A stretch of 28,905 nt of DNA, from NCBI GenBank assembly GCA_021802745.1, contig JAJZRK010000008.1, forward strand, positions 1 through 28,905, read 5' to 3'. This document shows positions 1 through 7,537 of this stretch, in pieces. The DNA comes from a bacterium (GTDB lineage Bacteria; Gemmatimonadota; Gemmatimonadetes; Gemmatimonadales; Gemmatimonadaceae). The notes beneath the pieces were generated by a model, which was not told the origin of the DNA, did no database searches, and worked only from the letters and a program-made list of their open reading frames with translations. The stretch's first letter is position 1. Each line of letters begins with the position of its first letter. Both the position numbers and the translations under genes were made by a program.

Positions 1-368
1 TCGACGCCACGCGGCACCACGTCAGTGGGCCGAAGGCGGGCACCACCGAGCAGCACCGACGCTACTTCATCACCAGCCTGCCGGCCCGCGTCGGGCCCTT
101 CGCGCATGCGGTCCGCAGTCACTGGCAGATCGAGAATGCCTGCCACTGGACCCTCGACGTCGTCTTCGACGAAGACCAGAATCGCGCGCGCCGCGACGCC
201 GGGCCAAAGAACCTCGCCACGCTCCGCCGCTGGGCGTTGAGTCTCCTGCGCCAGGATACGACGCAAAAGACCGGGCGGAAGGGCCGGCGCCTCATTGCAG
301 GCTGGGACCCCGACTATCTCCTCCATCTCCTCCGGATCGCCGTCCCCGCCACGGACACAAATTCATAA
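1..368 (+). CDS. ISAs1-family transposase, C-terminal part (5' end outside window)
   Basis: Open reading frame entering from the left edge (codons begin at position 3) and ending at the TAA at 366-368, about 121 residues. It reads RYFITSLPA, then HWQIENACHW, LDVVFDED, and ends with AGWDPDYLLHLLR. This is the C-terminal signature of ISAs1/H-repeat DDE transposases, in which the Glu of the IEN segment is the third acidic catalytic residue. Full-length family members are about 370-400 residues, so two thirds lies outside the window. No frameshift or internal stop is seen in the visible part, so the element may be intact. The + frame open from base 25 is a shadow of this gene. Confidence 0.85.
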   Translation, partial: DATRHHVSGPKAGTTEQHRRYFITSLPARVGPFAHAVRSHWQIENACHWTLDVVFDEDQNRARRDAGPKNLATLRRWALSLLRQDTTQKTGRKGRRLIAGWDPDYLLHLLRIAVPATDTNS

Positions 369-381
369 TGCGTTTGCCCTG
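1..381 (+). mobile_element. Right end of an ISAs1-family insertion sequence
   Basis: The transposase reading frame stops at 368 and is followed at once by TGCGTTTGCCCTG (369-381). A CCCTG terminus just after the transposase stop fits the right inverted repeat of ISAs1-type elements, whose left ends begin CAGGG. The left end is outside the window, so the match between the ends and the target duplication cannot be checked here. Confidence 0.6.
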
Positions 382-468
382 GGCGGCGCCACTCCACGCT
401 CGCCCGCGACCGCACGATCGGTGCGATGTTCAGATAAGCGCCGCGTGGCGTCGCCCCCCCGCCCTCCG

Positions 469-474
469 TACCTT
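469..474 (+). promoter_or_regulatory. -10-like box (TACCTT) placed for a leaderless transcript
   Basis: TACCTT ends six bases before the ATG at 481, and no Shine-Dalgarno sequence lies between. The spacing would place transcription initiation at the start codon itself. No convincing -35 box is visible. The call rests on spacing and on similar arrangements at other genes in this window. Confidence 0.35.
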
Positions 475-480
475 GAACGC

Positions 481-1662
481 ATGACCGAACTTCTCGCCCG
501 CTACGCGGCGCTCGTGGATGACGTCCTGCTCCCGCTCGAGCCGCTGGTGCTCAGCAATCCGTGGCCATCCATCGCCTCGCAGGTCGAGGGGGCCCGCCAG
601 GCCGCCCGCGACCGCGGCCTCTGGGCCCCGCACCTCCCCGCGGAATTCGGCGGCCGCTCGCTCCCGATGGGCGAGTTCGCCGAGGTCAGCGCCATCCTCG
701 GACGCACCCCGCTCGGCCACTATGCCTGCAACGTGCAGGCGCCCGACGTCGGCAACATGGAGTTGCTGCTCGCGCACGGCTCGAGCACGCAGCGCGAGGA
801 GTACCTGCGTCCGCTGGCCGCGGGGAAGATCCGGTCATGCTTCGGCATGACGGAGCCCGGCCGCGCCGGGTCGAATCCCGTCTGGCTCGACACCACTGCG
901 ACGCGCGACGGCGACGCGTGGGTCATCAACGGCCGCAAGTGGTTCGCGACCTCGGCCGAGGGCGCGTCGTTCTGCGTCGTGCTCGCCGTCACCAACCCCG
1001 AGGCGGCCAAGCCGCATCATCGCGCCTCGGTATTCATCGTCCCCACCGACGCGCCGGGCTACGCGCTCGCGCGTAACATCCCCGTCATGGGGCACGTGGG
1101 CGCCGGCTATGCGAGCCACGGCGAACTGACGTTCACCAATTGCCGCGTGCCGGCGTCGGCCATGATCGGCACCGAAGGCGCGGGCTTCATGCTCGCGCAG
1201 GAGCGGCTGGGGCCGGGGCGCGTGCATCACTGCATGCGCTGGATCGGCATTTGCGACCGGGCAATAGACCTCATGTGCCGGTACGCGCTGTCGCGCGAGA
1301 TGGCGCCGGGCGAGCCGCTCGCGCTCAAGCAGGTCGTGCGCCACTGGATCGCCGAGAGCCGCGCCGAGACCGAGGCGGCGCGGCTCTTCGTGCGCGACAC
1401 CGTGGCCCGGCTCGAGCGCGACGGGCAGCGTGCCTCGCGCGACGAGATCTCGATGATCAAGTACTTCGTGCCGCAGGTGATGCAGAAGGTGCTCGACCGC
1501 GCCCTCCAGGTGCACGGCGGCTATGGCCTCACCGATGCCACGCCGCTCGCCAACTGGTGGGCGCACGAGCGCGCCGCGCGGATCTACGACGGGCCGGACG
1601 AAGTACACAAGGATGCCGTCGCCCGACACACGCTCGAGCGCTACGTGAAGCCGCGCGGGTAG
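481..1662 (+). CDS. Acyl-CoA dehydrogenase (ACAD10/11-like, FadE type)
   Basis: Flavoenzyme expected to oxidise an acyl-CoA to the trans-2-enoyl-CoA in fatty-acid or related acyl-CoA breakdown. The 393-residue product has the normal full length. Visible signatures are the FAD/substrate loop CFGMTEPGRAGSNP (around residues 120-133), RKWFATSA, and the C-terminal LQVHGGYGLTD followed by IYDGPDEVH. The base position is Asp370, where most acyl-CoA dehydrogenases have Glu; DGPDEVH is the form seen in the ACAD10/ACAD11 branch. The ATG at 481 is chosen because homologous sequence begins there; the frame is open further upstream to 295, but that stretch is non-domain, low-complexity sequence. The next gene is an APH-like kinase, the same two activities that are fused in animal ACAD10/11, so the pair probably acts on hydroxylated acyl-CoAs. 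Substrate is inferred, not seen. Confidence 0.93.
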   Translation: MTELLARYAALVDDVLLPLEPLVLSNPWPSIASQVEGARQAARDRGLWAPHLPAEFGGRSLPMGEFAEVSAILGRTPLGHYACNVQAPDVGNMELLLAHGSSTQREEYLRPLAAGKIRSCFGMTEPGRAGSNPVWLDTTATRDGDAWVINGRKWFATSAEGASFCVVLAVTNPEAAKPHHRASVFIVPTDAPGYALARNIPVMGHVGAGYASHGELTFTNCRVPASAMIGTEGAGFMLAQERLGPGRVHHCMRWIGICDRAIDLMCRYALSREMAPGEPLALKQVVRHWIAESRAETEAARLFVRDTVARLERDGQRASRDEISMIKYFVPQVMQKVLDRALQVHGGYGLTDATPLANWWAHERAARIYDGPDEVHKDAVARHTLERYVKPRG

Positions 1663-1732
1663 AACCGCCTCCCTCGTCCCTCCTCCCTCCACCCCTCCCC
1701 CCGCACCACACCCCTGCACCCCTCCTCCCCTC
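1663..1732 (+). other. C/T-rich, G-depleted spacer between acyl-CoA dehydrogenase and kinase
   Basis: About 69 nt of almost pure pyrimidine with a few A and only four G. There is no Shine-Dalgarno-like purine stretch ahead of the next gene. C-rich, G-poor RNA is the kind of sequence Rho binds, so the tract may reduce read-through. It could equally be a drifting low-complexity tract. Confidence 0.5.
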
Positions 1733-2815
1733 TTGTCTTACGACTCTCTCCTCGACTCCCCCGCCCCAGTCCGCGATGGTGAGTCCATCCCCCTCGACGC
1801 GCTGCGCGCCTGGTGGGAGGGAGCCGTCGGGCACGTGCACAGCATGGAGGTGGAGCAGTTTCCCCGCGGCTTCTCGAATCTCACCTACCTCGTGCGCGCC
1901 GGCGGCGACGAGTTCGTGCTGCGCCGGCCGCCGTTCGGCGTGAAGCCCGGCATCGCGCACGACGTGCTACGTGAGGGGCGCCTGCTCGCGGCGCTGCGCC
2001 CGGCCTTCCCGCGCGTGCCGGCAGTCGTCGCGATGTGCGCCGACACCGGCGTCATCGGCGCGCCGTTCGTGGTGATGGAGCGGGTGCGCGGCCTCATTGT
2101 GCGCGGCGCGCTCCCGCCGTCGCTCGCGTTCGGCGCCGTGCAACTGCGCGCGCTGTCGGCGGCCGCGGTGGAGACACTCGCCCGGCTGCACGCGGTGAAC
2201 TGGCGCGCCGCGGGGCTCGACACGCTGGGCAAGCCCGATGGCTATGTGTCGCGCCAGGTGGACGGCTGGGCAAAGCGCTGGACCGCGGCGCGCACCGGCG
2301 AGGAGCCGGACGTCGAGCGCGCCATGGCGTGGATCGCCGCCCACGCGCCCCCCACCGCGGACGCCACGCTCGTCCACAACGACTTCAAATTCGACAACCT
2401 CGTGCTCGACCCGGCCGACCCGACGCGCGTGCGCGCCGTGCTCGACTGGGAGATGGCGACGATCGGCGACCCGCGCCTCGACGTGGCCACAACGCTCGGC
2501 TACTGGATAGAAGCCAGCGATCCCGCCCCGCTCGTGCAGCTCGGTATCGGCGTCACCGCACTTCCGGGCAACTGGACGCGCGAACGGGTGGTCGCCGCCT
2601 GGGAATCGGCCACCGGGCGCGCCGCCGGCGATCCGGTGTGGCTGTTCGCCTTCGGCTTGTTCAAGGTCGCCGTCATCGCGCAGCAGATCTTCGCACGTTA
2701 CGCCGCGGGACACACCAAGGACGCGCGCTTCGCCCGGCTCGACACGGCCGTCGCGGCGCTCGGCGCGCTGGCGGTTCGCGCGATAGACGCGGGCCGTATC
2801 TCCGACCTCTCATGA
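1733..2815 (+). CDS. APH-family phosphotransferase (ACAD10/11 kinase-domain-like)
   Basis: Aminoglycoside-phosphotransferase-fold kinase of 360 residues, full length. The nucleotide-binding N-lobe contains GFSNLTYLV and FVLRRPP; the catalytic loop is HNDFKFDN (His215, Asp217) and the metal-binding segment LDWEMATIGDPRLD (Asp238). These match the kinase part of ACAD10/ACAD11, thought to phosphorylate the hydroxyl of 4-hydroxyacyl-CoAs, rather than antibiotic-resistance kinases. Pairing with the dehydrogenase directly upstream supports that reading. The start is a TTG, the only plausible start before the N-lobe; it has no ribosome-binding site and follows a pyrimidine-rich spacer. The 3' end overlaps the next gene by ATGA. 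The exact substrate is inferred from family and context. Confidence 0.88.
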   Translation: MSYDSLLDSPAPVRDGESIPLDALRAWWEGAVGHVHSMEVEQFPRGFSNLTYLVRAGGDEFVLRRPPFGVKPGIAHDVLREGRLLAALRPAFPRVPAVVAMCADTGVIGAPFVVMERVRGLIVRGALPPSLAFGAVQLRALSAAAVETLARLHAVNWRAAGLDTLGKPDGYVSRQVDGWAKRWTAARTGEEPDVERAMAWIAAHAPPTADATLVHNDFKFDNLVLDPADPTRVRAVLDWEMATIGDPRLDVATTLGYWIEASDPAPLVQLGIGVTALPGNWTRERVVAAWESATGRAAGDPVWLFAFGLFKVAVIAQQIFARYAAGHTKDARFARLDTAVAALGALAVRAIDAGRISDLS

Positions 2816-3996
2816 TCGCACTCCGTTTTGGTGCGGTGCTGGCCGTCGCGCCCGTCGTCGGTTCCGGCGGGGGCTTGCACGCACCGACACCGCCAGCGTA
2901 CAGCGTGTCCGTCGCGGACGGCGCGCACGCCGCGTCCGCGGCGTCCGCCGCCTCTGCCGGACGGGCCGCGGCCGACACCAGCTTCGACACCGTCTTCGTC
3001 GTCTCGAACCGCCGGCGTACCTCGCATGGCTTCCTGCGCGAACCCACCGATTCGCTCTGGCGCGGTCTGTATGTGGTGCGCATCATCGCCGCGGCAAACG
3101 ACGTGCCGGAGCTCGCACGCCTCGACGTGCGGCGGGTGGATTCGCTCGCCCTCGACCCGGACACGTGGCACGAGCGCCTGCAAGCGAGCGCGGCGCGCGA
3201 CACGTCGGCCGAGGGGGCGGTGCTCATCTACGTGCATGGGTACTCCTCCAATCCCGGCTACGCGACGAATCAGGGGGTGCAGGTGAAGAAGCGCGGCGAC
3301 CATGCGGGTCCGCTGGTGCTCTTCCTCTGGCCGGCACACGACATGCGGGTCACCGTCCGCTCGCCGTTGAAGGCGTATCGCGAAGACGAACGGGCTGCGG
3401 CCGGCAGCGGCGCGGCCTTCGCGCTCGTGCTGCGCGAGGTGCACGGTATCTCACCCAACGCCATACTCGTCGCCCACTCGATGGGCAATCGCATCGCGCT
3501 CGCCGCGGCCGTCGGCGACGAACCGACCCGCGCCGAGCTCGAGGCCCACCCGCTGCGCGCGATCGGCCTCTTCTCCCCCGATGTGGGGGCCGAGCAGTTC
3601 CGTGTGGAGTTTGCGCCCGAGCTGCCGCTGCTTGCGCGTCGCGTCGCGATGTACGGCGCGACCACCGATTACCTGCTGGGGGCGTCGGCGCTGGTGAATC
3701 GCGAGCGGCGCGCTGCGGGCATCACCCGGCGGGGGCCGCCGCTGCCAGGCATCGAACTCGTGGACGACACGCGCGGCGTGCGCGCCGAGCCGGCGCTCTT
3801 CAATTTCATCGGCGCCAAGCACGCCGTGCGCTGGGCCAGTGCGGCGCTCGCCGATTTCTTCGACGTCGTCGCCGCCGGCGCGCCACCCTCGTGTCGGGTG
3901 GCGGCCGGCGCCGCAGACTCAGTGAGTGTCGGCCGCTGGCGGCTGAAGCCGGGTGCCCGGCGGATCAGCGCGCTGCTCGCCGACTGCCTGCGCTAG
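2812..3996 (+). CDS. Secreted alpha/beta hydrolase, DUF900-like
   Basis: Predicted exported serine hydrolase of 394 residues. The ATG at 2812 overlaps the stop of the kinase gene (ATGA), indicating translational coupling, and opens a signal-peptide-like hydrophobic stretch (residues 1-20). The DUF900 core follows: VLIYVHGYSSNPG (His near 142, oxyanion-loop region), LFLWPAH, and the nucleophile elbow VAHSMGNR with Ser223. The Asp and His of the triad cannot be assigned with certainty. DUF900 enzymes have no settled substrate; a lipid or ester substrate would suit the acyl-CoA neighbours but is only inference. Its stop codon shares the palindrome CTAG with the stop of the convergent gene. Confidence 0.82.
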   Translation: MIALRFGAVLAVAPVVGSGGGLHAPTPPAYSVSVADGAHAASAASAASAGRAAADTSFDTVFVVSNRRRTSHGFLREPTDSLWRGLYVVRIIAAANDVPELARLDVRRVDSLALDPDTWHERLQASAARDTSAEGAVLIYVHGYSSNPGYATNQGVQVKKRGDHAGPLVLFLWPAHDMRVTVRSPLKAYREDERAAAGSGAAFALVLREVHGISPNAILVAHSMGNRIALAAAVGDEPTRAELEAHPLRAIGLFSPDVGAEQFRVEFAPELPLLARRVAMYGATTDYLLGASALVNRERRAAGITRRGPPLPGIELVDDTRGVRAEPALFNFIGAKHAVRWASAALADFFDVVAAGAPPSCRVAAGAADSVSVGRWRLKPGARRISALLADCLR

Positions 3997-4544
3997 CGTT
4001 CGTTCTTCTCGCGCTCGCCCGTCTCGCCCTTCTCGTTCTTCCCGGCCGCGGCCGACCCGTCGCCACGTCCGTCAGCCGCGCGCGCGCTGTCCGGCGTCGA
4101 GTACACCGAGGCCGCATCGTACTTGTAGACCAGGTCGCCGCCGGTCATCCCCACCTTGAAGGCCGCCGCGGCCACCGTGAGCGTGCCAACCGCGCCGACA
4201 TAGCGCGCCATGCGCCCCTTGTCGCCGGGCATCAGGCCAAGCGCGAGCACGGCGAGTACGCCAACCGATGCGTAGAGCAGCACCTTACCCGCGTCGGCGT
4301 GCGCGTCGAGGCGAGCTTCGCCCACGACGTCCTCCACTCGCTCCTCCTGGTCTTCGCCGGTCTTGACGGCGACCCAGGCACTGACGGTCAGCGCCGCGGC
4401 GAAGGCGATGGCCACACTCCACGCCCGCACGGGGCGGGCGCCGGCCCGAATGCTCCACAGCGCTGCCGCGGCGGCGAACGGCAGAAGGATGGACAGGACG
4501 ACGGGGAAATGCACAACAATGGGATGCAGCGGATCGGGCAGCAC
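3993..4544 (-). CDS. DUF2231-like four-helix membrane protein
   Basis: Inner-membrane protein of about 183 residues. LHPIVVHFPVVLS near the N-terminus and GGDLVYKYDAA near the end are the hallmarks of DUF2231-type predicted membrane proteins. About four hydrophobic helices lie between, and the last ~35 residues are a charged Lys/Glu/Gly-rich tail. The preferred start is the GTG at 4544, preceded by GGAGA at a normal distance and placed just before LPDPLHP. An upstream in-frame ATG at 4637 would add 31 residues without domain similarity and would run over the inverted repeat at 4598-4655. The gene diverges from a LuxR-type regulator that may control it. Function of the family is not established; binding of heme or metal through the conserved His residues is only a possibility. 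Confidence 0.75.
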   Translation of the reverse strand: MLPDPLHPIVVHFPVVLSILLPFAAAAALWSIRAGARPVRAWSVAIAFAAALTVSAWVAVKTGEDQEERVEDVVGEARLDAHADAGKVLLYASVGVLAVLALGLMPGDKGRMARYVGAVGTLTVAAAAFKVGMTGGDLVYKYDAASVYSTPDSARAADGRGDGSAAAGKNEKGETGEREKNER

Positions 4545-4597
4545 AGCAGTCTCCGGTTGAGGGATGACGGCATCTTGTCCCGCTCGTGCGGGGTCCA

Positions 4598-4655
4598 CCA
4601 TCCGGCATTTGTCCATTATCGGGCGGACAGTTGTCATCCGTCAAATGCCGGATGG
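4598..4655. promoter_or_regulatory. Perfect 14-bp inverted repeat in divergent promoter region (operator candidate)
   Basis: CCATCCGGCATTTG at 4598-4611 is repeated exactly in inverse orientation as CAAATGCCGGATGG at 4642-4655, with a 30-nt spacer. The arm centres are 44 bp apart, close to four helical turns. A smaller repeat, TGTCC at 4610-4614 and GGACA at 4625-4629, lies inside. The site sits between the divergent DUF2231 and LuxR-type genes, 32 bp before the regulator's start codon. An operator used by the adjacent regulator is the simplest explanation. Confidence 0.6.
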
Positions 4656-4687
4656 CGCGCAAGGCGTTGCTCGGCGTAGCGTTAAGC

Positions 4688-5245
4688 ATGGACGAGTCCT
4701 TTCTGACCGAAGACGACGAGAACGCCGGCGCCATTCCCCTGGTGGTGGCTGGCATATTGGTCCTCGTGGCGGTGGGAGGCGCCGCGGACCTGATGCTCGA
4801 TCAGCCCGCGCGCTGGCTCTCCACGCACGTGGCGTTCGAGCTTGGCCTGATGATCGTCAGCCTCTCGTTCGCGGGCTGGCTGTACCACGGCTGGCGCCGC
4901 GCCACGCGGAGGCTCGACGCCGCGCGACGGGCATTCTCCGCCCGCCACGCCACGCTGCAGGCCGAGCGTGACCAGTGGCGCGAAAGCGCGCAGGCGGCGC
5001 TAGCCGGACTCGGCACCGCCATTGACGCACAGTTCACGGCGTGGCGGCTGACCCCGGCGGAGCGCGACGTCGCCCTGCTCCTCCTGAAGGGGTACGGGCA
5101 CAAGCAGATCGCCGGCGCCACGCAGCGCAGCGAACGCACCGTGCGCCAGCATGCGGTCACCGTGTACCAGAAGTCGGGGCTTGCCGGGCGCGCCGAGCTG
5201 GCGGCGTTCTTCCTCGAAGACCTGCTGCTGCCGAAGGATTCGTAG
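4688..5245 (+). CDS. Membrane-anchored LuxR-type helix-turn-helix regulator
   Basis: Regulator of 185 residues. Two hydrophobic helices (about residues 16-38 and 45-67) anchor the N-terminus. A charged Arg/Ala/Glu-rich helix (about 70-110) looks like a coiled-coil linker. The C-terminal LuxR-type HTH starts at LTPAERDVALLLLKGYGHKQIA and continues RSERTVRQHAVTVYQKSGL, AELAAFFLEDLL. The ATG at 4688 is chosen over 4586 because the longer version runs through the palindromic promoter region and adds no domain. There is no receiver domain, so signalling is probably through the membrane part or dimerisation. Target genes are not shown by the sequence; the divergent DUF2231 gene is the obvious candidate. 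Confidence 0.82.
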   Translation: MDESFLTEDDENAGAIPLVVAGILVLVAVGGAADLMLDQPARWLSTHVAFELGLMIVSLSFAGWLYHGWRRATRRLDAARRAFSARHATLQAERDQWRESAQAALAGLGTAIDAQFTAWRLTPAERDVALLLLKGYGHKQIAGATQRSERTVRQHAVTVYQKSGLAGRAELAAFFLEDLLLPKDS

Positions 5246-5253
5246 CCGCGTTT

Positions 5254-5296
5254 CGACAAGGGTGGCGCGAGGACGCCACGCGTCCTGCCCTTGTCG
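5254..5296 (+). terminator. Strong nested hairpin after the LuxR-type gene
   Basis: Outer arms CGACAAGGG (5254-5262) and CCCTTGTCG (5288-5296) enclose AGGACGC/GCGTCCT (5270-5276 and 5280-5286, three-base loop). A competing inner pairing GTGGCG/CGCCAC (5262-5267 and 5274-5279) is also possible. It begins eight bases after the stop codon. No T-run follows, so it may be a Rho-assisted terminator or mRNA-stabilising structure rather than a classic intrinsic terminator. Confidence 0.5.
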
Positions 5297-5448
5297 GTGC
5301 CGCGCATTTGACCGCCGGGTCCGTGGAGAGTATCTTACCCGCCAGATAGATATACGTCCTTCCAGCACCACACTCCGTCCTGCCAGCGAACCGCGAGTCA
5401 CCTCAGGGCTGTTCACGGGTCGTCGCGGCTGAAATTGTATCTGACTCC

Positions 5449-6144
5449 ATGGTCAAGAAAGGAGCAGCGCCGCACCGCGCGCCGCAGCCGAAGTGGACGC
5501 GGCGTCCCGATGAGCGCCCGCGCGAGATCCTCGCCGCCGCGCTGCGGATCTTCGCCAAGCGCGGCTACAACGCCACGCGGCTCGAGGACATCGCCGCCGC
5601 CGCCGGCGTGACCAAGGGGACCATCTACTACTATTTCAAGAACAAGGACGCGCTCCTCCTGCGCCTCGCCGAGGTGGACGACCGCACCGAGTTCGATCGC
5701 CTCGCCGCCGACGTGGCTGGCTCCACCGGCCCGGTCTCGGCCCAGCTCCGCACCGTGATGCGCAAGGGATTCGCGGAGCCGACCGACGAGACGCGCCGCC
5801 TGCTGCGCGTCGTCTACCTCGCCCTCCACACCGATGCCCCGCACCTCTTCGCCCGCGCGGTGCAGCATGCGCTCGTGGACGGCTGGGCGCTCCTCACCGC
5901 CCTCATCGAGCGCGGCAAGGCGACGGGCGAGTTCCGCGCCGATGTGGACGCCGAGGTCGCCGCGCGCATCTTTACCTCGGGCGTCTTGTTGCAGCAACTC
6001 TGGCGCAGCTCCATGGGACTCGACACGCTGGACCCGTTCGACAAGGACCGCATGGTGGATTCCACCATCGAACTCTTCCTCCACAGCCTTCGCCCGACGG
6101 TCCGCGTCCCCGCGGCTCGCGGCAAGCGCAGGGCCATCAAGTGA
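5449..6144 (+). CDS. TetR-family regulator of the downstream RND efflux operon
   Basis: Repressor-type regulator, 231 residues. A basic N-terminal tail is followed by the TetR DNA-binding domain: [45 protein letters not shown] (about residues 25-72). The helical C-terminal ligand/dimerisation domain occupies the rest, and the last residues are again basic. The gene is the first of a four-gene unit: its TGA overlaps the GTG start of the TolC-like gene, so regulator and pump are made from the same transcript and the regulator probably represses its own operon in the absence of an inducing compound. Upstream, TTGTAT lies eight bases before the ATG with no Shine-Dalgarno site, suggesting a short or absent leader. 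A clear palindromic operator was not found in 5300-5448. Confidence 0.9.
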   Translation: MVKKGAAPHRAPQPKWTRRPDERPREILAAALRIFAKRGYNATRLEDIAAAAGVTKGTIYYYFKNKDALLLRLAEVDDRTEFDRLAADVAGSTGPVSAQLRTVMRKGFAEPTDETRRLLRVVYLALHTDAPHLFARAVQHALVDGWALLTALIERGKATGEFRADVDAEVAARIFTSGVLLQQLWRSSMGLDTLDPFDKDRMVDSTIELFLHSLRPTVRVPAARGKRRAIK

Positions 6145-7535
6145 TACTGACTACGCACCTCGCGCGCCTTGCCGCGCTCGCGGCCTTCGTCGCGCTCCCC
6201 GTCGGCGCGCAGCAAGCCGCGCCCGGCGACACCGTCCGCATCTCCCTCGACCAGGCACTGGCGCGCGCCGGCGCCGTGGGCGAGGAGGCCCGCCTCGCCC
6301 GTTCGCAGGTGGAGATCGCCGCCACCCAGGTGAAGTCGGCGCGTTCGGCCGCCCTCCCCGCGCTCGACGGCAGCTTCAACTATCAGCGCACGTATGCGTC
6401 GCCGTTCCAGATCAAGGCGCCCGCGGCCGACCCGGGCGACACGACGACCAACCCGCTGGCGAAGATGTTCGCCAACCTCCCGTTCGGCCGCGTCAACCAG
6501 TACACGGCCAACCTCACCGCCACGCAGGCGATCTTTTCGCCGCGGCTCGGGAGCGCGCTCCGCATCGCCAACTACTACCAGGCGGCGTCGCGCCTCGGCC
6601 TGCGCGAGCAGCTCGCCGAAACCGAGTATCAGGTGCGCGCCGCGTACGTGAACGCCCAGCTGGCCGCCGAGCTCGAGGCCAGCGCGCGCGAGGCGGTGGC
6701 GCAGGCGACGCGCTTTCTCGAGCAGGAGCGCCTGCGGCTGTCGGCGGGCACCGGGTCGGAACTCGACGTCCTGCGCGCGGACGTGTCGCTGGAGAACCTC
6801 AAGCCGCAGCTGGTGGACGCACAGAATGCCGCGGCGATCTCGACGCTCAACCTCAAGCGGCTCATCAACGTTCCACTGACGACGCCGCTCGTGCTCACCA
6901 CGCACCTGACGGCGCCGGCGCTCCGCGCCGAGGAGCGGCTCGACCCCGCGGCCGTCGCCACGCAGCGCGCCGCCGTGAAGGCGGAGCAGGAGAACGTGCG
7001 CATCGCCAACGAGATCGTGAAGCAGGCGATCGCCGCGTACATCCCGTCGCTCGACTTCCGCATGAGCCTCGGCCGCATCATGTATCCGCAGCAGGTGTAC
7101 GCGCTCAACGGGCGCGACTGGCTCACCGACTGGAATGCCTCGTTTACGGTGAAGGTGCCGATCTTCAGCGGCTTCAAGCGGGGCGCCGACCTGTCGCAGG
7201 CGCGCATTGGCCTCCGGCAGGAGCAGGACCGGCTGGCGCAGCTTCGCGAGGCAGTGCAGGTGCAGTACGAGCAGGCGCTGGGCGAGCGCACGCGCGCCGC
7301 GGCCGCCATCGCCGCCCGCTCGCGCACGGTGGAGCAGGCCCAGAAGGTGTACGACCTCACCGTGCTCCGCTACGACCAGGGGCTCGCGACGTACCTCGAA
7401 GTGAGCGACGCGCGCCTTGGGCTGCTGATGGCCCGCTCCAATTACGCACAAGCCGTCGCCCAGTATCACATCGCCGACGCCGGACTGCAGCGCGCACTGG
7501 GCGCGAGCTCCGCCGCACTTACCACGCCCCGCTGA
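6141..7535 (+). CDS. TolC-like outer-membrane efflux channel
   Basis: Outer-membrane component of a tripartite pump, 464 residues. GTG start overlapping the tetR stop (GTGA), then a signal peptide of about 22 residues ending near VGAQQ. The mature protein shows the two-fold helical repeat of the OEP family: [10 protein letters not shown] with long helices, then [21 protein letters not shown] in the first half, and [20 protein letters not shown] with [19 protein letters not shown] in the second. It should trimerise into a channel spanning the outer membrane and periplasm and dock on the adaptor encoded next. Confidence 0.92.
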   Translation: MILTTHLARLAALAAFVALPVGAQQAAPGDTVRISLDQALARAGAVGEEARLARSQVEIAATQVKSARSAALPALDGSFNYQRTYASPFQIKAPAADPGDTTTNPLAKMFANLPFGRVNQYTANLTATQAIFSPRLGSALRIANYYQAASRLGLREQLAETEYQVRAAYVNAQLAAELEASAREAVAQATRFLEQERLRLSAGTGSELDVLRADVSLENLKPQLVDAQNAAAISTLNLKRLINVPLTTPLVLTTHLTAPALRAEERLDPAAVATQRAAVKAEQENVRIANEIVKQAIAAYIPSLDFRMSLGRIMYPQQVYALNGRDWLTDWNASFTVKVPIFSGFKRGADLSQARIGLRQEQDRLAQLREAVQVQYEQALGERTRAAAAIAARSRTVEQAQKVYDLTVLRYDQGLATYLEVSDARLGLLMARSNYAQAVAQYHIADAGLQRALGASSAALTTPR

Positions 7536-7537
7536 CC

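Noticed and set aside
5331..5348. TATCT/AGATA as a TetR operator
   Set aside because: Only five-base arms with an eight-base gap, lying about 100 bp from the start codon; too weak to call.
5814..7469. 551-codon minus-strand open frame opposite tetR/tolC
   Set aside because: Spans two well-supported genes on the other strand and has no domain.
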